The notes beneath the pieces are model-generated. The model was given only the letters and a program-made list of their open reading frames with translations, had not been told where the DNA came from and made no database searches. A stretch of 13,482 nt of DNA from Prevotella sp. (lineage in GTDB: Bacteria; Bacteroidota; Bacteroidia; Bacteroidales; Bacteroidaceae). The DNA is taken from contig JAEENF010000221.1 in NCBI GenBank assembly GCA_016283605.1, forward strand, positions 1 to 13,482, in the 5' to 3' direction. Positions 7,383 to 13,482 of this stretch are shown piece by piece. Each line of letters starts with the position of its first letter. The first letter of the stretch is position 1. The position numbers were made by a program, and so were the translations under genes.

Positions 7383-7390
7383 CAAAGGTA
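7383..7390 (-). promoter_or_regulatory. Bacteroidota -7 box for TonB receptor-DUF4249 operon
   Basis: The minus strand reads TACCTTTG, then CACCT, then the receptor ATG. Transcription should start at or next to the ATG. There is no -33 TTTG at normal spacing. Confidence 0.65.
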
Positions 7391-7434
7391 CGAAATAATT
7401 CATAATTAATAATTAATAATTCATAATTATTTTG

Positions 7435-7442
7435 TATATTTG
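7435..7442 (+). promoter_or_regulatory. Bacteroidota -7 box for lipoprotein gene at 7470
   Basis: The sequence TATATTTG matches TAnnTTTG. It lies 21 bp before the ATG at 7464 and 27 bp before the ATG at 7470. It also shows that the in-frame TTG at 7440, which is inside the box, is not a real start. Confidence 0.6.
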
Positions 7443-7469
7443 CAGCAGAATTGTCAAACTAGTATGATT

Positions 7470-7940
7470 ATGAAGAAAATTTTTGTGGCCTTTGTGGCTT
7501 TTGTTGCACTCTGTGCTTGTAGTAACGGGGAGAAAAAGATCCTGGAGTATCGTGGACTGTCGATGGGTTTGCCCTTCAAGACGTTCTGTGATTCTCTGGC
7601 GGCTCGTGGCTTTGCCGTCGACTCTGCCAAGTCCGACTCTGACTTCAAGACGGTAGTGATGATTAATCCTGAGGTGAAGTATCATGTGGTATTGGCGCAG
7701 AAGAATGACACGCTGGTAGCTGTGCAGGAGAACTATATGATGTCGACGAATGACAGTACCCGTCAGTTCTGGCAGACCATCCGTGACCAGTTGGAGAAGG
7801 ATCTGGGTTCATGGCCGAACATGCCAAAACATGGCGATGACCACAAGATTGCCAAGTTCGAGGCCGAGGGTGGTTTTATCACCGTTACCTTGGAGAATAC
7901 CTATAAGCCTACGCTGAACGTTCTCTATCAGTTAAAATAA
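7470..7940 (+). CDS. Small lipoprotein of unknown function
   Basis: This is a 156-residue lipoprotein. The signal peptide MKKIFVAFVAFVALCAC ends in the lipobox LCAC (14-17), with lipidated Cys17 and an unusual Cys at -2; it continues SNGEKK. The mature part has RGLSMGLPFKTFCDSLAARGF, a pattern seen in small Bacteroidota periplasmic or outer-membrane lipoproteins with no assigned role, followed by beta-type segments and an amphipathic helix (STRQFWQTIRDQLEKDLG). I do not recognise a function. The start is ATG 7470; ATG 7464, two codons earlier (MIMKK), is equally possible. No Shine-Dalgarno is seen. It has its own promoter, in the module shared with the receptor operon. Its TAA stop overlaps the cdsA stop on the opposite strand within a 9-bp TTAAAATAA. 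Confidence 0.75.
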   Translation: MKKIFVAFVAFVALCACSNGEKKILEYRGLSMGLPFKTFCDSLAARGFAVDSAKSDSDFKTVVMINPEVKYHVVLAQKNDTLVAVQENYMMSTNDSTRQFWQTIRDQLEKDLGSWPNMPKHGDDHKIAKFEAEGGFITVTLENTYKPTLNVLYQLK

Positions 7941-8780
7941 GGTGAGGGTATAAAGATAGACGACTGCTGCGGGGATAGCCATCAGCGAGGAGTCGAAACG
8001 GTCGAGCATGCCACCATGACCTGGGAGGATGTTGCCACTGTCCTTGATGCCTAATGTGCGCTTGAAGAGCGACTCTACCAGGTCTCCCCACGTGCCGAAG
8101 ATGACGACAGTCAGTCCGAGGCCTGCCCATTCATAAGCGTTGAGACCGAGTTCGTTGACCTCATATTTCTCGGTGAGATACCATACAAGTATGGCAACGG
8201 CTACCACCAGGAGGCCTCCGCCGATACTGCCTTCCCAACTCTTTCCCGGCGAAATGCGGGGGAAGAGTTTGTTTTTGCCCAGAAGTGAACCGCAGAGATA
8301 GGCCCCCGTATCGTTGATCCAAAGGAACACAAACACACTGAGGGGTATCAGATAGGTGTATTGGATATCCGAACCGGCAGAGCGGAAAGCCAATACGTTT
8401 AGGAGTGAGAAGGGCAGGGCGATATAGATCTGGCTCATCATGGTGTAGGCCCAGTTGCTGATGGGGTCTTCATGAATCAGATAGAGTTCCGCAATGAGCA
8501 GATAGATGATGGACACGAGGTATGGGATGAAGACGGTGGCAGGTGTGAGTCCACTGTTATAGCCCGCCATCGCAAAGAAGAAATAGACACCAGCAACGGT
8601 ACAGATCATCCTGTTAATGGTGACGTTCTCGCGTTCGTTGACCAGTCCTGTAAACTCCCAAACGGTCAGTCCCGTTACCAAGGCAAAGAGCAGGATCATC
8701 GCCTCAGGGCGGAGAAAACAGGTGACAATAGCTGCCACGAAAAATACCGCAGTAATCGTTCTGATAATAAAATTCTTCAT
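7932..8780 (-). CDS. cdsA: Phosphatidate cytidylyltransferase (CDP-diacylglycerol synthase)
   Basis: This 282-residue inner-membrane enzyme makes CDP-diacylglycerol from CTP and phosphatidic acid, feeding all phospholipid synthesis. The family signature is visible at 238-261: SLFKRTLGIKDSGN followed by ILPGHGGMLDRFDS, with the S, K-R, K-D and P-G-H-G-G...D-R elements all intact. Upstream are about seven hydrophobic segments and the cytosolic ISPGKSWEGSIGGG (176-189), also typical. The frame stays open to 8966, but that extension is antiparallel-free shadow of the ftsH 3' end and very basic. The ATG at 8780, one nucleotide after the ftsH TAA, gives the normal N-terminus MKNFIIRTITAVFF. It is the last gene of the rsfS-ftsH-cdsA operon, and FtsH and CdsA are both membrane-homeostasis functions. 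Confidence 0.95.
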   Translation of the reverse strand: MKNFIIRTITAVFFVAAIVTCFLRPEAMILLFALVTGLTVWEFTGLVNERENVTINRMICTVAGVYFFFAMAGYNSGLTPATVFIPYLVSIIYLLIAELYLIHEDPISNWAYTMMSQIYIALPFSLLNVLAFRSAGSDIQYTYLIPLSVFVFLWINDTGAYLCGSLLGKNKLFPRISPGKSWEGSIGGGLLVVAVAILVWYLTEKYEVNELGLNAYEWAGLGLTVVIFGTWGDLVESLFKRTLGIKDSGNILPGHGGMLDRFDSSLMAIPAAVVYLYTLTLF

Positions 8781-8781
8781 A

Positions 8782-10824
8782 TTATGCCTCACTTTCTTTT
8801 TCTGCTTCCTTAGCTTCTCGTTCTTTTGCCTCCAACTCTTTAGCGCGTTCCTCTGCCATGCGCTCAGCATCAGCGCGCATCTGGGCTTCAAGGAGTTCCT
8901 CGGCACGACTCTGCCAAGGACGTTTGCCGAAAATCTTTTCAACATCCTCCGCAAAGATGACCTCACGGTCGATCAGCAACTGAGCCAGTTGGGCGTGCCC
9001 TTCCTTATGTTCTGTCAGAATACGCTTGGCACGTTCGTACTGTTCATTGATCATTCGCAGCACTTCATCGTCCATAATCTTGGCCGTAGTCTCAGAATAG
9101 GGTTTCTGGAACTGGTATTCGGCGTTGTTGTAATAGCAGATGTTAGGTAACTTTTCACTCATGCCGGCGAAGGCAATCATACCGTAGGCCTGTTTGGTAG
9201 TACGTTCCAGGTCGTTCATGGCTCCTGTGGAGATGGTGCCTATAAATAACTCCTCAGCAGCACGGCCTCCTAAGAGTGAACACATCTCGTCGAGCATGGC
9301 TTCCTTGGTTTGAAGGACGCGTTCCTCGGGCAGATACCAGGCTGCACCGAGAGCCTGACCACGGGGAACGATGGATACCTTAACCAGGGGATTGGCAAAC
9401 TCCGTGAACCAAGAGATGGTAGCATGACCTGCCTCGTGGATAGCGATGCTGCGCTTCTCGGCCTGTGTCATCACCTTGGTTTTCTTTTCCAGACCACCGA
9501 TGATACGGTCGACGGCATCCAGGAAGTCTTGTTTGCTGACTTTCTCACTATTATGACGTGCAGCTATCAGGGCTGCTTCGTTACATACGTTGGCGATGTC
9601 TGCCCCAGAGAAACCTGGTGTCTGACGAGCCAAGAAGTCGATATCTACGGTCTCATCGATCTTCAATGGTTTCAGATGTACCATAAACACCTCCTTACGC
9701 TCGTTGAGGTCGGGGAGGTCGACGTGGATTTGACGGTCGAAACGTCCGGCACGAAGTAGGGCGGAGTCGAGCATGTCAGCACGGTTGGTAGCTGCGAGGA
9801 TGATGACCCCCGAGTTCGTACCAAAACCGTCCATCTCTGTCAAGAGGGCATTCAACGTGTTTTCTCTCTCATCGTTGCCTCCCATAGCGGGATTCTTAGA
9901 ACGGGCACGACCTACGGCATCAATCTCGTCAATAAAGATGATACAGGGCGACTTGGTCTTGGCCTGTGCAAAGAGGTCGCGCACACGACTGGCTCCCACA
10001 CCGACGAACATCTCTACGAAGTCAGAACCTGACATTGAGAAGAATGGAACCCCAGCCTCTCCGGCAACGGCCTTGGCTAACAGGGTCTTACCGGTTCCTG
10101 GAGGACCTACGAGCAAGGCTCCCTTGGGAATCTTACCACCCAGATCTGTGTATTTCTGCGGATTTTTCAAGAAGTCGACAATCTCCTGAATCTCCTGTTT
10201 GGCACCAGCCTGTCCAGCAACGTCCTTAAAAGTGATACCCAGTTCACCGCCCTTTTCATACATCTTAGCTTTCGACTTACCGACGCTGAACACGTTGCCG
10301 CCACCCATGCCCATGCCGCCACCACCCATGCGACGCATAAAGAACATCCACAGGCCGATGATAAAGACAAAGGGAAGGACATTGTAGAGGATCATGTTGA
10401 ACATATCGTTCTCACGGCGGTTCTCGTAGCTGTATTCACCAGTGAAGGTCTTGGCTTCCTTGGATTCATTGATAAAGGCTTCAACCTGATCCGTGGAACC
10501 GATTTCCACTTCCAGGTACGGTTCGACGCCAGTCTCCTTGGCACTCTTGTGGAAAACGTCACGGATATGTTCCGGTTTTACGTACATCCGTAACATATTC
10601 TGGTTCTTGTTCACAATAATCTTAGAGGCATAGCCTTTGCTGACCATCGTCTTGAAGTTCGTGTAGGTAGCCTTGGTGGCAATACTACTGTTCTCCGGAC
10701 CTCCGCTAGAGAACCAGAGCAGACCGAGGGCGAGGATGGCAATGGCGTAGATCCAGTTCATGTTGAACCGGGGCATATTCATCTTCGGACCTTTGTTGTT
10801 ATCGGGTATATTCTGATTATCCAT
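8782..10824 (-). CDS. ftsH: ATP-dependent zinc metalloprotease FtsH
   Basis: This 680-residue membrane-anchored AAA+ protease degrades misassembled membrane proteins and selected regulators. In order it has TM1 (24-39), a periplasmic FtsH-extracellular domain (about 45-140), TM2 (143-163), and a Gly/Met-rich linker GGGGMGMGGG (167-176). The AAA domain follows, with Walker A GPPGTGKT (240-247), pore loop FVGVG (273-277), Walker B IIFIDEID (295-302) and arginine fingers R358 and R361. The zinc-protease domain has HEAGH (463-467) and a likely third ligand Asp538 in GAMNDLE. A long charged, Glu/Ala-rich coiled tail (about 635-680) ends the protein. All catalytic residues are intact. The ATG at 10824 is 5 nt after rsfS and the stop is 1 nt before cdsA, so the three genes are tightly coupled. 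Confidence 0.98.
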   Translation of the reverse strand: MDNQNIPDNNKGPKMNMPRFNMNWIYAIAILALGLLWFSSGGPENSSIATKATYTNFKTMVSKGYASKIIVNKNQNMLRMYVKPEHIRDVFHKSAKETGVEPYLEVEIGSTDQVEAFINESKEAKTFTGEYSYENRRENDMFNMILYNVLPFVFIIGLWMFFMRRMGGGGMGMGGGNVFSVGKSKAKMYEKGGELGITFKDVAGQAGAKQEIQEIVDFLKNPQKYTDLGGKIPKGALLVGPPGTGKTLLAKAVAGEAGVPFFSMSGSDFVEMFVGVGASRVRDLFAQAKTKSPCIIFIDEIDAVGRARSKNPAMGGNDERENTLNALLTEMDGFGTNSGVIILAATNRADMLDSALLRAGRFDRQIHVDLPDLNERKEVFMVHLKPLKIDETVDIDFLARQTPGFSGADIANVCNEAALIAARHNSEKVSKQDFLDAVDRIIGGLEKKTKVMTQAEKRSIAIHEAGHATISWFTEFANPLVKVSIVPRGQALGAAWYLPEERVLQTKEAMLDEMCSLLGGRAAEELFIGTISTGAMNDLERTTKQAYGMIAFAGMSEKLPNICYYNNAEYQFQKPYSETTAKIMDDEVLRMINEQYERAKRILTEHKEGHAQLAQLLIDREVIFAEDVEKIFGKRPWQSRAEELLEAQMRADAERMAEERAKELEAKEREAKEAEKESEA

Positions 10825-10829
10825 TTTCT

Positions 10830-11189
10830 TTAATCAATGTCTGGAATATGAGTTAATTTGGCATCGTCCCAGAGATGCTCCAGGTCATAGTATTCACGTA
10901 CATCTGGCAAAAAGATATGTACCAGGACGTCGGTGTAGTCCATCGCTACCCATTGGGCATTCTCCAGACCTACAACGTGGGTAGGCTTCTCTTTCAGCTG
11001 GTTACGGGCATAGTCGCCGACAGATTCGGTGATGGCCTCTACCTGTGAAGGGGAATTGCCTTGGCATATAATGAAATATTTGCAGATGGTTCCCTCAATC
11101 TTACTGAGGTCAGCAATCACGATGTGGCTGCCTTTCTTCTCTTGGATTCCTGCGGTGATGGTTTTAATAAGTTCTTTTGTTTGTTCCAT
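10830..11189 (-). CDS. rsfS: Ribosomal silencing factor RsfS (RsfA/Iojap family)
   Basis: This 119-residue Iojap-family protein binds ribosomal protein uL14 on the 50S subunit and blocks joining with 30S, lowering translation in starvation. Family residues are visible in the C-terminal half: Trp80, Asp84, Asp87, His91, Phe93, and REYYDLEHLW (98-107). The frame is open upstream to 11246, but the extra 19 residues overlap the promoter at 11217-11247. Starting at ATG 11189 gives MEQTKELIKTI, the usual N-terminus. The predicted 5' leader is about 25 nt. It is the first gene of the rsfS-ftsH-cdsA operon, an arrangement I know to be common in Bacteroidota. Confidence 0.95.
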   Translation of the reverse strand: MEQTKELIKTITAGIQEKKGSHIVIADLSKIEGTICKYFIICQGNSPSQVEAITESVGDYARNQLKEKPTHVVGLENAQWVAMDYTDVLVHIFLPDVREYYDLEHLWDDAKLTHIPDID

Positions 11190-11216
11190 TAATATATAAT
11201 AATGTGTAATTGACTG

Positions 11217-11247
11217 CAAAGGTACTGCAAATTGCGCGAAATGCAAA
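11217..11247 (-). promoter_or_regulatory. Bacteroidota sigma-ABfr-type promoter for rsfS-ftsH-cdsA
   Basis: On the minus strand TTTG (11247-11244) is followed by a 19-bp spacer and TACCTTTG (11224-11217). This fits the Bacteroidota primary-sigma pattern TTTG-N19-21-TAnnTTTG. The predicted start near 11213 is about 25 nt before the rsfS ATG. Confidence 0.8.
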
Positions 11248-11275
11248 ATAAATTATATTTTATTTTGATTTTGAC

Positions 11276-11313
11276 AAAAAAAGAAAAAGGTTTCCTCCGT
11301 GGAAACCTCTTTC
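11276..11313 (-). terminator. Rho-independent terminator after tRNA-Gln
   Basis: On the minus strand the arms GAAAGAGGTTTCC (11313-11301) and GGAAACCTTTTTC (11295-11283) pair over 13 bp, with one G-U, around a 5-nt loop. They are followed by a run of seven T. The hairpin begins 6 nt after the tRNA 3' end and lies just upstream of the rsfS promoter. Confidence 0.85.
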
Positions 11314-11319
11314 TGTCAG

Positions 11320-11390
11320 TTGGGGTACTCGGACTCGAACCAAGAATGACAGGACCAGAATCTGTAGTGTTACCATTACACCATACCCCA
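11320..11390 (-). tRNA. tRNA-Gln, anticodon CUG
   Basis: The minus strand folds into a 71-nt cloverleaf. The acceptor TGGGGTA/TACCCCA is fully paired, with U1-A72 as expected for tRNA-Gln. The D-arm is GTGT-AATGGTA-ACAC. The anticodon loop is TTCTGGT, with anticodon CTG at plus-strand 11356-11358, reading CAG. The variable region has 4 nt, and the T-arm is CTTGG-TTCGAGT-CCGAG. N73 is A and no CCA is encoded. The anticodon stem has an A31-C39 mismatch next to the loop; the other four pairs are good. It has its own promoter and terminator. Confidence 0.93.
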
Positions 11391-11420
11391 ATGAATCCTT
11401 GCAATTTTCATTTGCGGGTG

Positions 11421-11451
11421 CAAAGGTACTACTTTTTCCGGAATTACCAAA
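11421..11451 (-). promoter_or_regulatory. Promoter of tRNA-Gln
   Basis: On the minus strand TTTG (11451-11448), a 19-bp spacer and TACCTTTG (11428-11421) match the Bacteroidota primary-sigma consensus. The predicted start near 11417 leaves a leader of about 27 nt for RNase P to remove. Confidence 0.8.
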
Positions 11452-11490
11452 ACTTTTCGGGGAAAAATTTCAAAATGACATCAAAAAAGA

Positions 11491-11522
11491 TAAAAAAAAG
11501 AGATTCCCATGCGGAAATCTCT
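11491..11522 (-). terminator. Rho-independent terminator of the DUF349 gene
   Basis: On the minus strand, 11 nt after the stop codon, AGAGATTTCC (11522-11513) pairs with GGGAATCTCT (11508-11499). This is 10 bp with one G-U around the loop GCAT, followed by a run of eight T (the first shared with the stem) and further T-rich sequence. Confidence 0.88.
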
Positions 11523-11533
11523 TCTTTCTATCC

Positions 11534-13387
11534 TTATTCTTCTTTGTTCTCTGCGTCGATAGCCTTGATCTTCTCGCGAACCAGGTTCATCTCGTCTTTT
11601 AGTTTCTGAACCTTACGGTTCATCTCGTCGATAAGACTATTACCTTTCTTAGAAGAAACATTCAAGAAACCGAGGTTGTTCTCGTAGGTCTGGACCTCTT
11701 GTTTGATAGCTTCATACTGACGGAACAGACGGGTACGCTCGTTGTCGAGGGCATTTTCACCACGCTCTGCGACCTGTTTCAGGTTCTGCTTGAAGTTGTT
11801 CAGACGTTTCTTGGCGACGCTGATGTTCAAATCCTTGTAGAGCTTGTCGAGAACGGCGTGATATTCTTCGTACAACTTGTCTTTCTCCTTGAAGGGTACA
11901 TGACCGATGGACTGGTATTCCTCCACCAGCTTCTGAACCTGTTCCTGGATATCTGAACCAGCTTCTTCTGCAACGGCCTTGAGCTTTTCGATAACCTCGC
12001 GTTTCTTACTGAGGTTGGCGTGCTCTTCGTTGCGTTGTCCGGCACCAGCGGCGTTGCGGGCTTCGAAGAACTTATTGCAAGCACCGAGGAACTCCTCCCA
12101 GAGCTGGTCGCCGAGTTTCTTGGGCACCATACCGATGGTCTTCCACTCCTTTTGTAAGGCAATCATCTTGTCACCGGTCTTCTTCCAGTCAGTAGAATCC
12201 TGCAACTCCTTGGCCTTCTCGATGAGTGCGCGTTTCTTTTCGGCATTCTCTTTGAAGGTGTCTTTCAGTCCCTTGAAGTATTCGGCCTTACGTCCGAAGA
12301 AATCATCACAGGCAGCACGGAAACGCTCGAAGATCTTCACATTCATCTTCTGAGGTGCAAAACCGATGGTCTTCCATTCTGTCTGGATGTCGATAATCTG
12401 CTTGGTATGTTTCTCCCAGTCGCCTGAGCCTTTGTTCTCTTCTGCGGCGATGGCTTCTACCTTTTCGCAAAGGGCGGTCTTACGCTCCAGATTCTCATCT
12501 TCTTTGGCACGAATACCCTCGAAGTGCTGCTGGTGACGCTTGTTAATGACCGTTGAGGCTGCTTTGAAACGGTTCCAGATCTCTTCACGCAACTCTTTGT
12601 TGACAGGACCGATCTCGCGGTATTCTGCGTGGAGTTTCTGCAACTGATGGAAGGCGCTGATGACATCAGGCTCATCAGCCAGACGCTCGGCGGCTTCACA
12701 GAGCTTGGTCTTCAGTTCCAGATTCTTCTTGAAGTCATATTCACGTGCCTCACTGTTCAGTTTCAGCAGGTCGTAGAACTGTTCGACATATAACTGGTAG
12801 TTACGCCACAGTTCGTTGGCCTTGTCTGCCGGCACATTCTTGATCTCGCGCCATTCTGCCTGCAGGGCCTTGAAATCCTGATAGGCTTTGTTGGCCTCCT
12901 CGGGAGAGGTAATCATACCCTTGATCTTTTCGATGATCTGAAGTTTCTTCTCCAGGTTCTGTTGCTTTTCGGCCTCCTGTTCCTTGAAAAGCTTTGCACG
13001 CTTCTCCTTGATGATACCCATCTCGGCCTTGAACACCTCCTCATCGTCATCAGGAGTGATCTGATAGGCATTGGGATCACCACCACCATCAAGGTAGGCC
13101 TTGAGGTTTGCCTCACGCTCTGCAATATGCAGTTTGTAGAAGGCGGTCTTCAGATAATCCACCTCCTCCTTCTGTGGGGCTTCATCACCATGGGCAATGT
13201 CCTTGATACGGTCGAGAATCTCCTTCTTGGTCTCATAGACCTTGCGGGGAGCCTCTTCTTCAGCGACGGAAGCCTCTTCTTCAGCAGCGGGAGCCACTTC
13301 TTGGGTTTCTACTTCAGGAGCTGTTACTTCCTGGTTAACTTCTTCTTTTACCTCCTGCTCGAGGATGTTGTCTTGAGAGTCCATCAT
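11534..13387 (-). CDS. DUF349 repeat protein
   Basis: This 617-residue, highly charged, largely helical cytosolic protein has no signal peptide or membrane segment. After an acidic low-complexity N-terminus (about 10-48, rich in Glu/Val/Ala) it holds five DUF349 repeats. They are marked by AEWREIKNVP (177), AEYREIGPVN (254), TEWKTIGFAP (336), KEWKTIGMVP (413) and EEYQSIGHVP (489), spaced 76-82 residues apart. Each is followed by a helix with a (L/I)(W/F)xxF/Y core. A C-terminal coiled coil (about 555-615) ends KIKAIDAENKEE. The molecular function of this family is not established. Length and five repeats are usual for Bacteroidota members. Two ATGs are adjacent (13387, 13384); the first is used, and there is no Shine-Dalgarno. 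It appears monocistronic, with a terminator just after the stop. Confidence 0.88.
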   Translation of the reverse strand: MMDSQDNILEQEVKEEVNQEVTAPEVETQEVAPAAEEEASVAEEEAPRKVYETKKEILDRIKDIAHGDEAPQKEEVDYLKTAFYKLHIAEREANLKAYLDGGGDPNAYQITPDDDEEVFKAEMGIIKEKRAKLFKEQEAEKQQNLEKKLQIIEKIKGMITSPEEANKAYQDFKALQAEWREIKNVPADKANELWRNYQLYVEQFYDLLKLNSEAREYDFKKNLELKTKLCEAAERLADEPDVISAFHQLQKLHAEYREIGPVNKELREEIWNRFKAASTVINKRHQQHFEGIRAKEDENLERKTALCEKVEAIAAEENKGSGDWEKHTKQIIDIQTEWKTIGFAPQKMNVKIFERFRAACDDFFGRKAEYFKGLKDTFKENAEKKRALIEKAKELQDSTDWKKTGDKMIALQKEWKTIGMVPKKLGDQLWEEFLGACNKFFEARNAAGAGQRNEEHANLSKKREVIEKLKAVAEEAGSDIQEQVQKLVEEYQSIGHVPFKEKDKLYEEYHAVLDKLYKDLNISVAKKRLNNFKQNLKQVAERGENALDNERTRLFRQYEAIKQEVQTYENNLGFLNVSSKKGNSLIDEMNRKVQKLKDEMNLVREKIKAIDAENKEE

Positions 13388-13433
13388 TTAACTTTTTTAG
13401 TTACTGACTTGATTGAGTTCACACAATATGTGG

Positions 13434-13441
13434 CAAAATTA
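13434..13441 (-). promoter_or_regulatory. Probable -7 box for the DUF349 gene
   Basis: The minus strand reads TAATTTTG, matching TAnnTTTG, 46 bp before the ATG. The nearest upstream TTG is 24 bp away (13468-13466), longer than the usual 19-21, so this is a weaker call. The rest of 13388-13482 holds a short TAACT/AGTTA inverted repeat (13389-13403) just before the start codon and nothing else recognisable. Confidence 0.5.
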
Positions 13442-13482
13442 AGCATAATTTTCGAAACTGCCTAACAATTAACATTCTTTAT

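Larger units (their letters stand above)
7381..7446. repeat. 66-bp palindromic bidirectional promoter module, copy 2
   Basis: This is the second copy of the 2945-3010 module, in the same orientation, between the divergent receptor and lipoprotein genes. It differs from copy 1 at module positions 8, 35, 57 and 58. Positions 8, 57 and 58 are the free bases of the two TAnnTTTG boxes. Palindromic pairing is 25 of 32. Confidence 0.85.

Noticed and set aside
7440..7469. TTG start giving a longer form of the 7470 lipoprotein
   Set aside because: The TTG is part of the TATATTTG promoter box and would not be transcribed; a normal signal peptide begins at ATG 7464 or 7470.
8781..8966. 62-residue N-terminal extension of CdsA
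   Set aside because: The extension runs over the ftsH 3' end in another frame and is unlike CdsA N-termini; ATG 8780 sits 1 nt after the ftsH stop.
11190..11246. 19-residue N-terminal extension of RsfS
   Set aside because: It overlaps a consensus promoter whose predicted start lies downstream of the extension's own start codon.
11713..12859. Internal repeats in the DUF349 gene as possible DNA repeats
   Set aside because: They are protein-level repeats of the DUF349 domain, diverged at the nucleotide level.
12962..13465. Plus-strand open frame of 167 codons with many hydrophobic residues
   Set aside because: It is the reverse of charged Lys/Glu codons in the DUF349 gene, which yields Leu/Phe-rich false membrane proteins.

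Overview
The window looks like chromosomal core sequence from a Bacteroidales bacterium, most likely a Prevotella-like member of Prevotellaceae. The evidence is promoter boxes of the Bacteroidota type (TAnnTTTG, twice with TTTG 19 bp upstream), few Shine-Dalgarno sequences, a TonB-dependent receptor paired with a DUF4249 lipoprotein, a five-repeat DUF349 protein and the rsfS-ftsH-cdsA cluster. The genus is inference. I see no phage, plasmid, IS or CRISPR sequence, and no gene-free stretch over 300 bases.

Layout. Positions 29-2938 (minus): a LolD-type ABC ATPase downstream of a CPA2-type antiporter with a universal-stress-like C-terminal half. Positions 2939-3041: a compact bidirectional promoter. 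Positions 3042-4540 (plus): asd, translationally coupled to a small lipoprotein. Positions 4510-7377 (minus): a TonB-dependent receptor followed by a DUF4249 lipoprotein whose 3' end overlaps the plus-strand lipoprotein by 31 bp. Positions 7378-7469: a second copy of the same bidirectional promoter. Positions 7470-7940 (plus): a second small lipoprotein of unknown function. Positions 7932-11189 (minus): rsfS-ftsH-cdsA, tail to tail with that lipoprotein and sharing 9 bp. Positions 11320-11390 (minus): tRNA-Gln(CUG) with its own promoter and terminator. Positions 11534-13387 (minus): a DUF349 protein with its own terminator.

Most genes are cell-envelope or housekeeping functions: lipoprotein sorting or export energy (LolD), ion/proton exchange, lysine/threonine/methionine and diaminopimelate precursor synthesis (Asd), outer-membrane import (receptor plus DUF4249), phospholipid synthesis (CdsA), membrane protein quality control (FtsH) and ribosome silencing (RsfS).

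The most striking non-coding signal is a 66-bp near-palindromic module present twice (2945-3010 and 7381-7446), 62/66 identical. Each copy carries an outward-facing TAnnTTTG box at each end. Three of the four differences between copies fall exactly in the unconstrained 'nn' positions of those boxes. In both copies the leftward promoter lies so close to the start codon that the mRNA should be leaderless or nearly so. Also notable are the loss of the usual TM5 aspartate in the antiporter, and a strong 15-bp hairpin inside the DUF4249 gene close to an antisense gene overlap.
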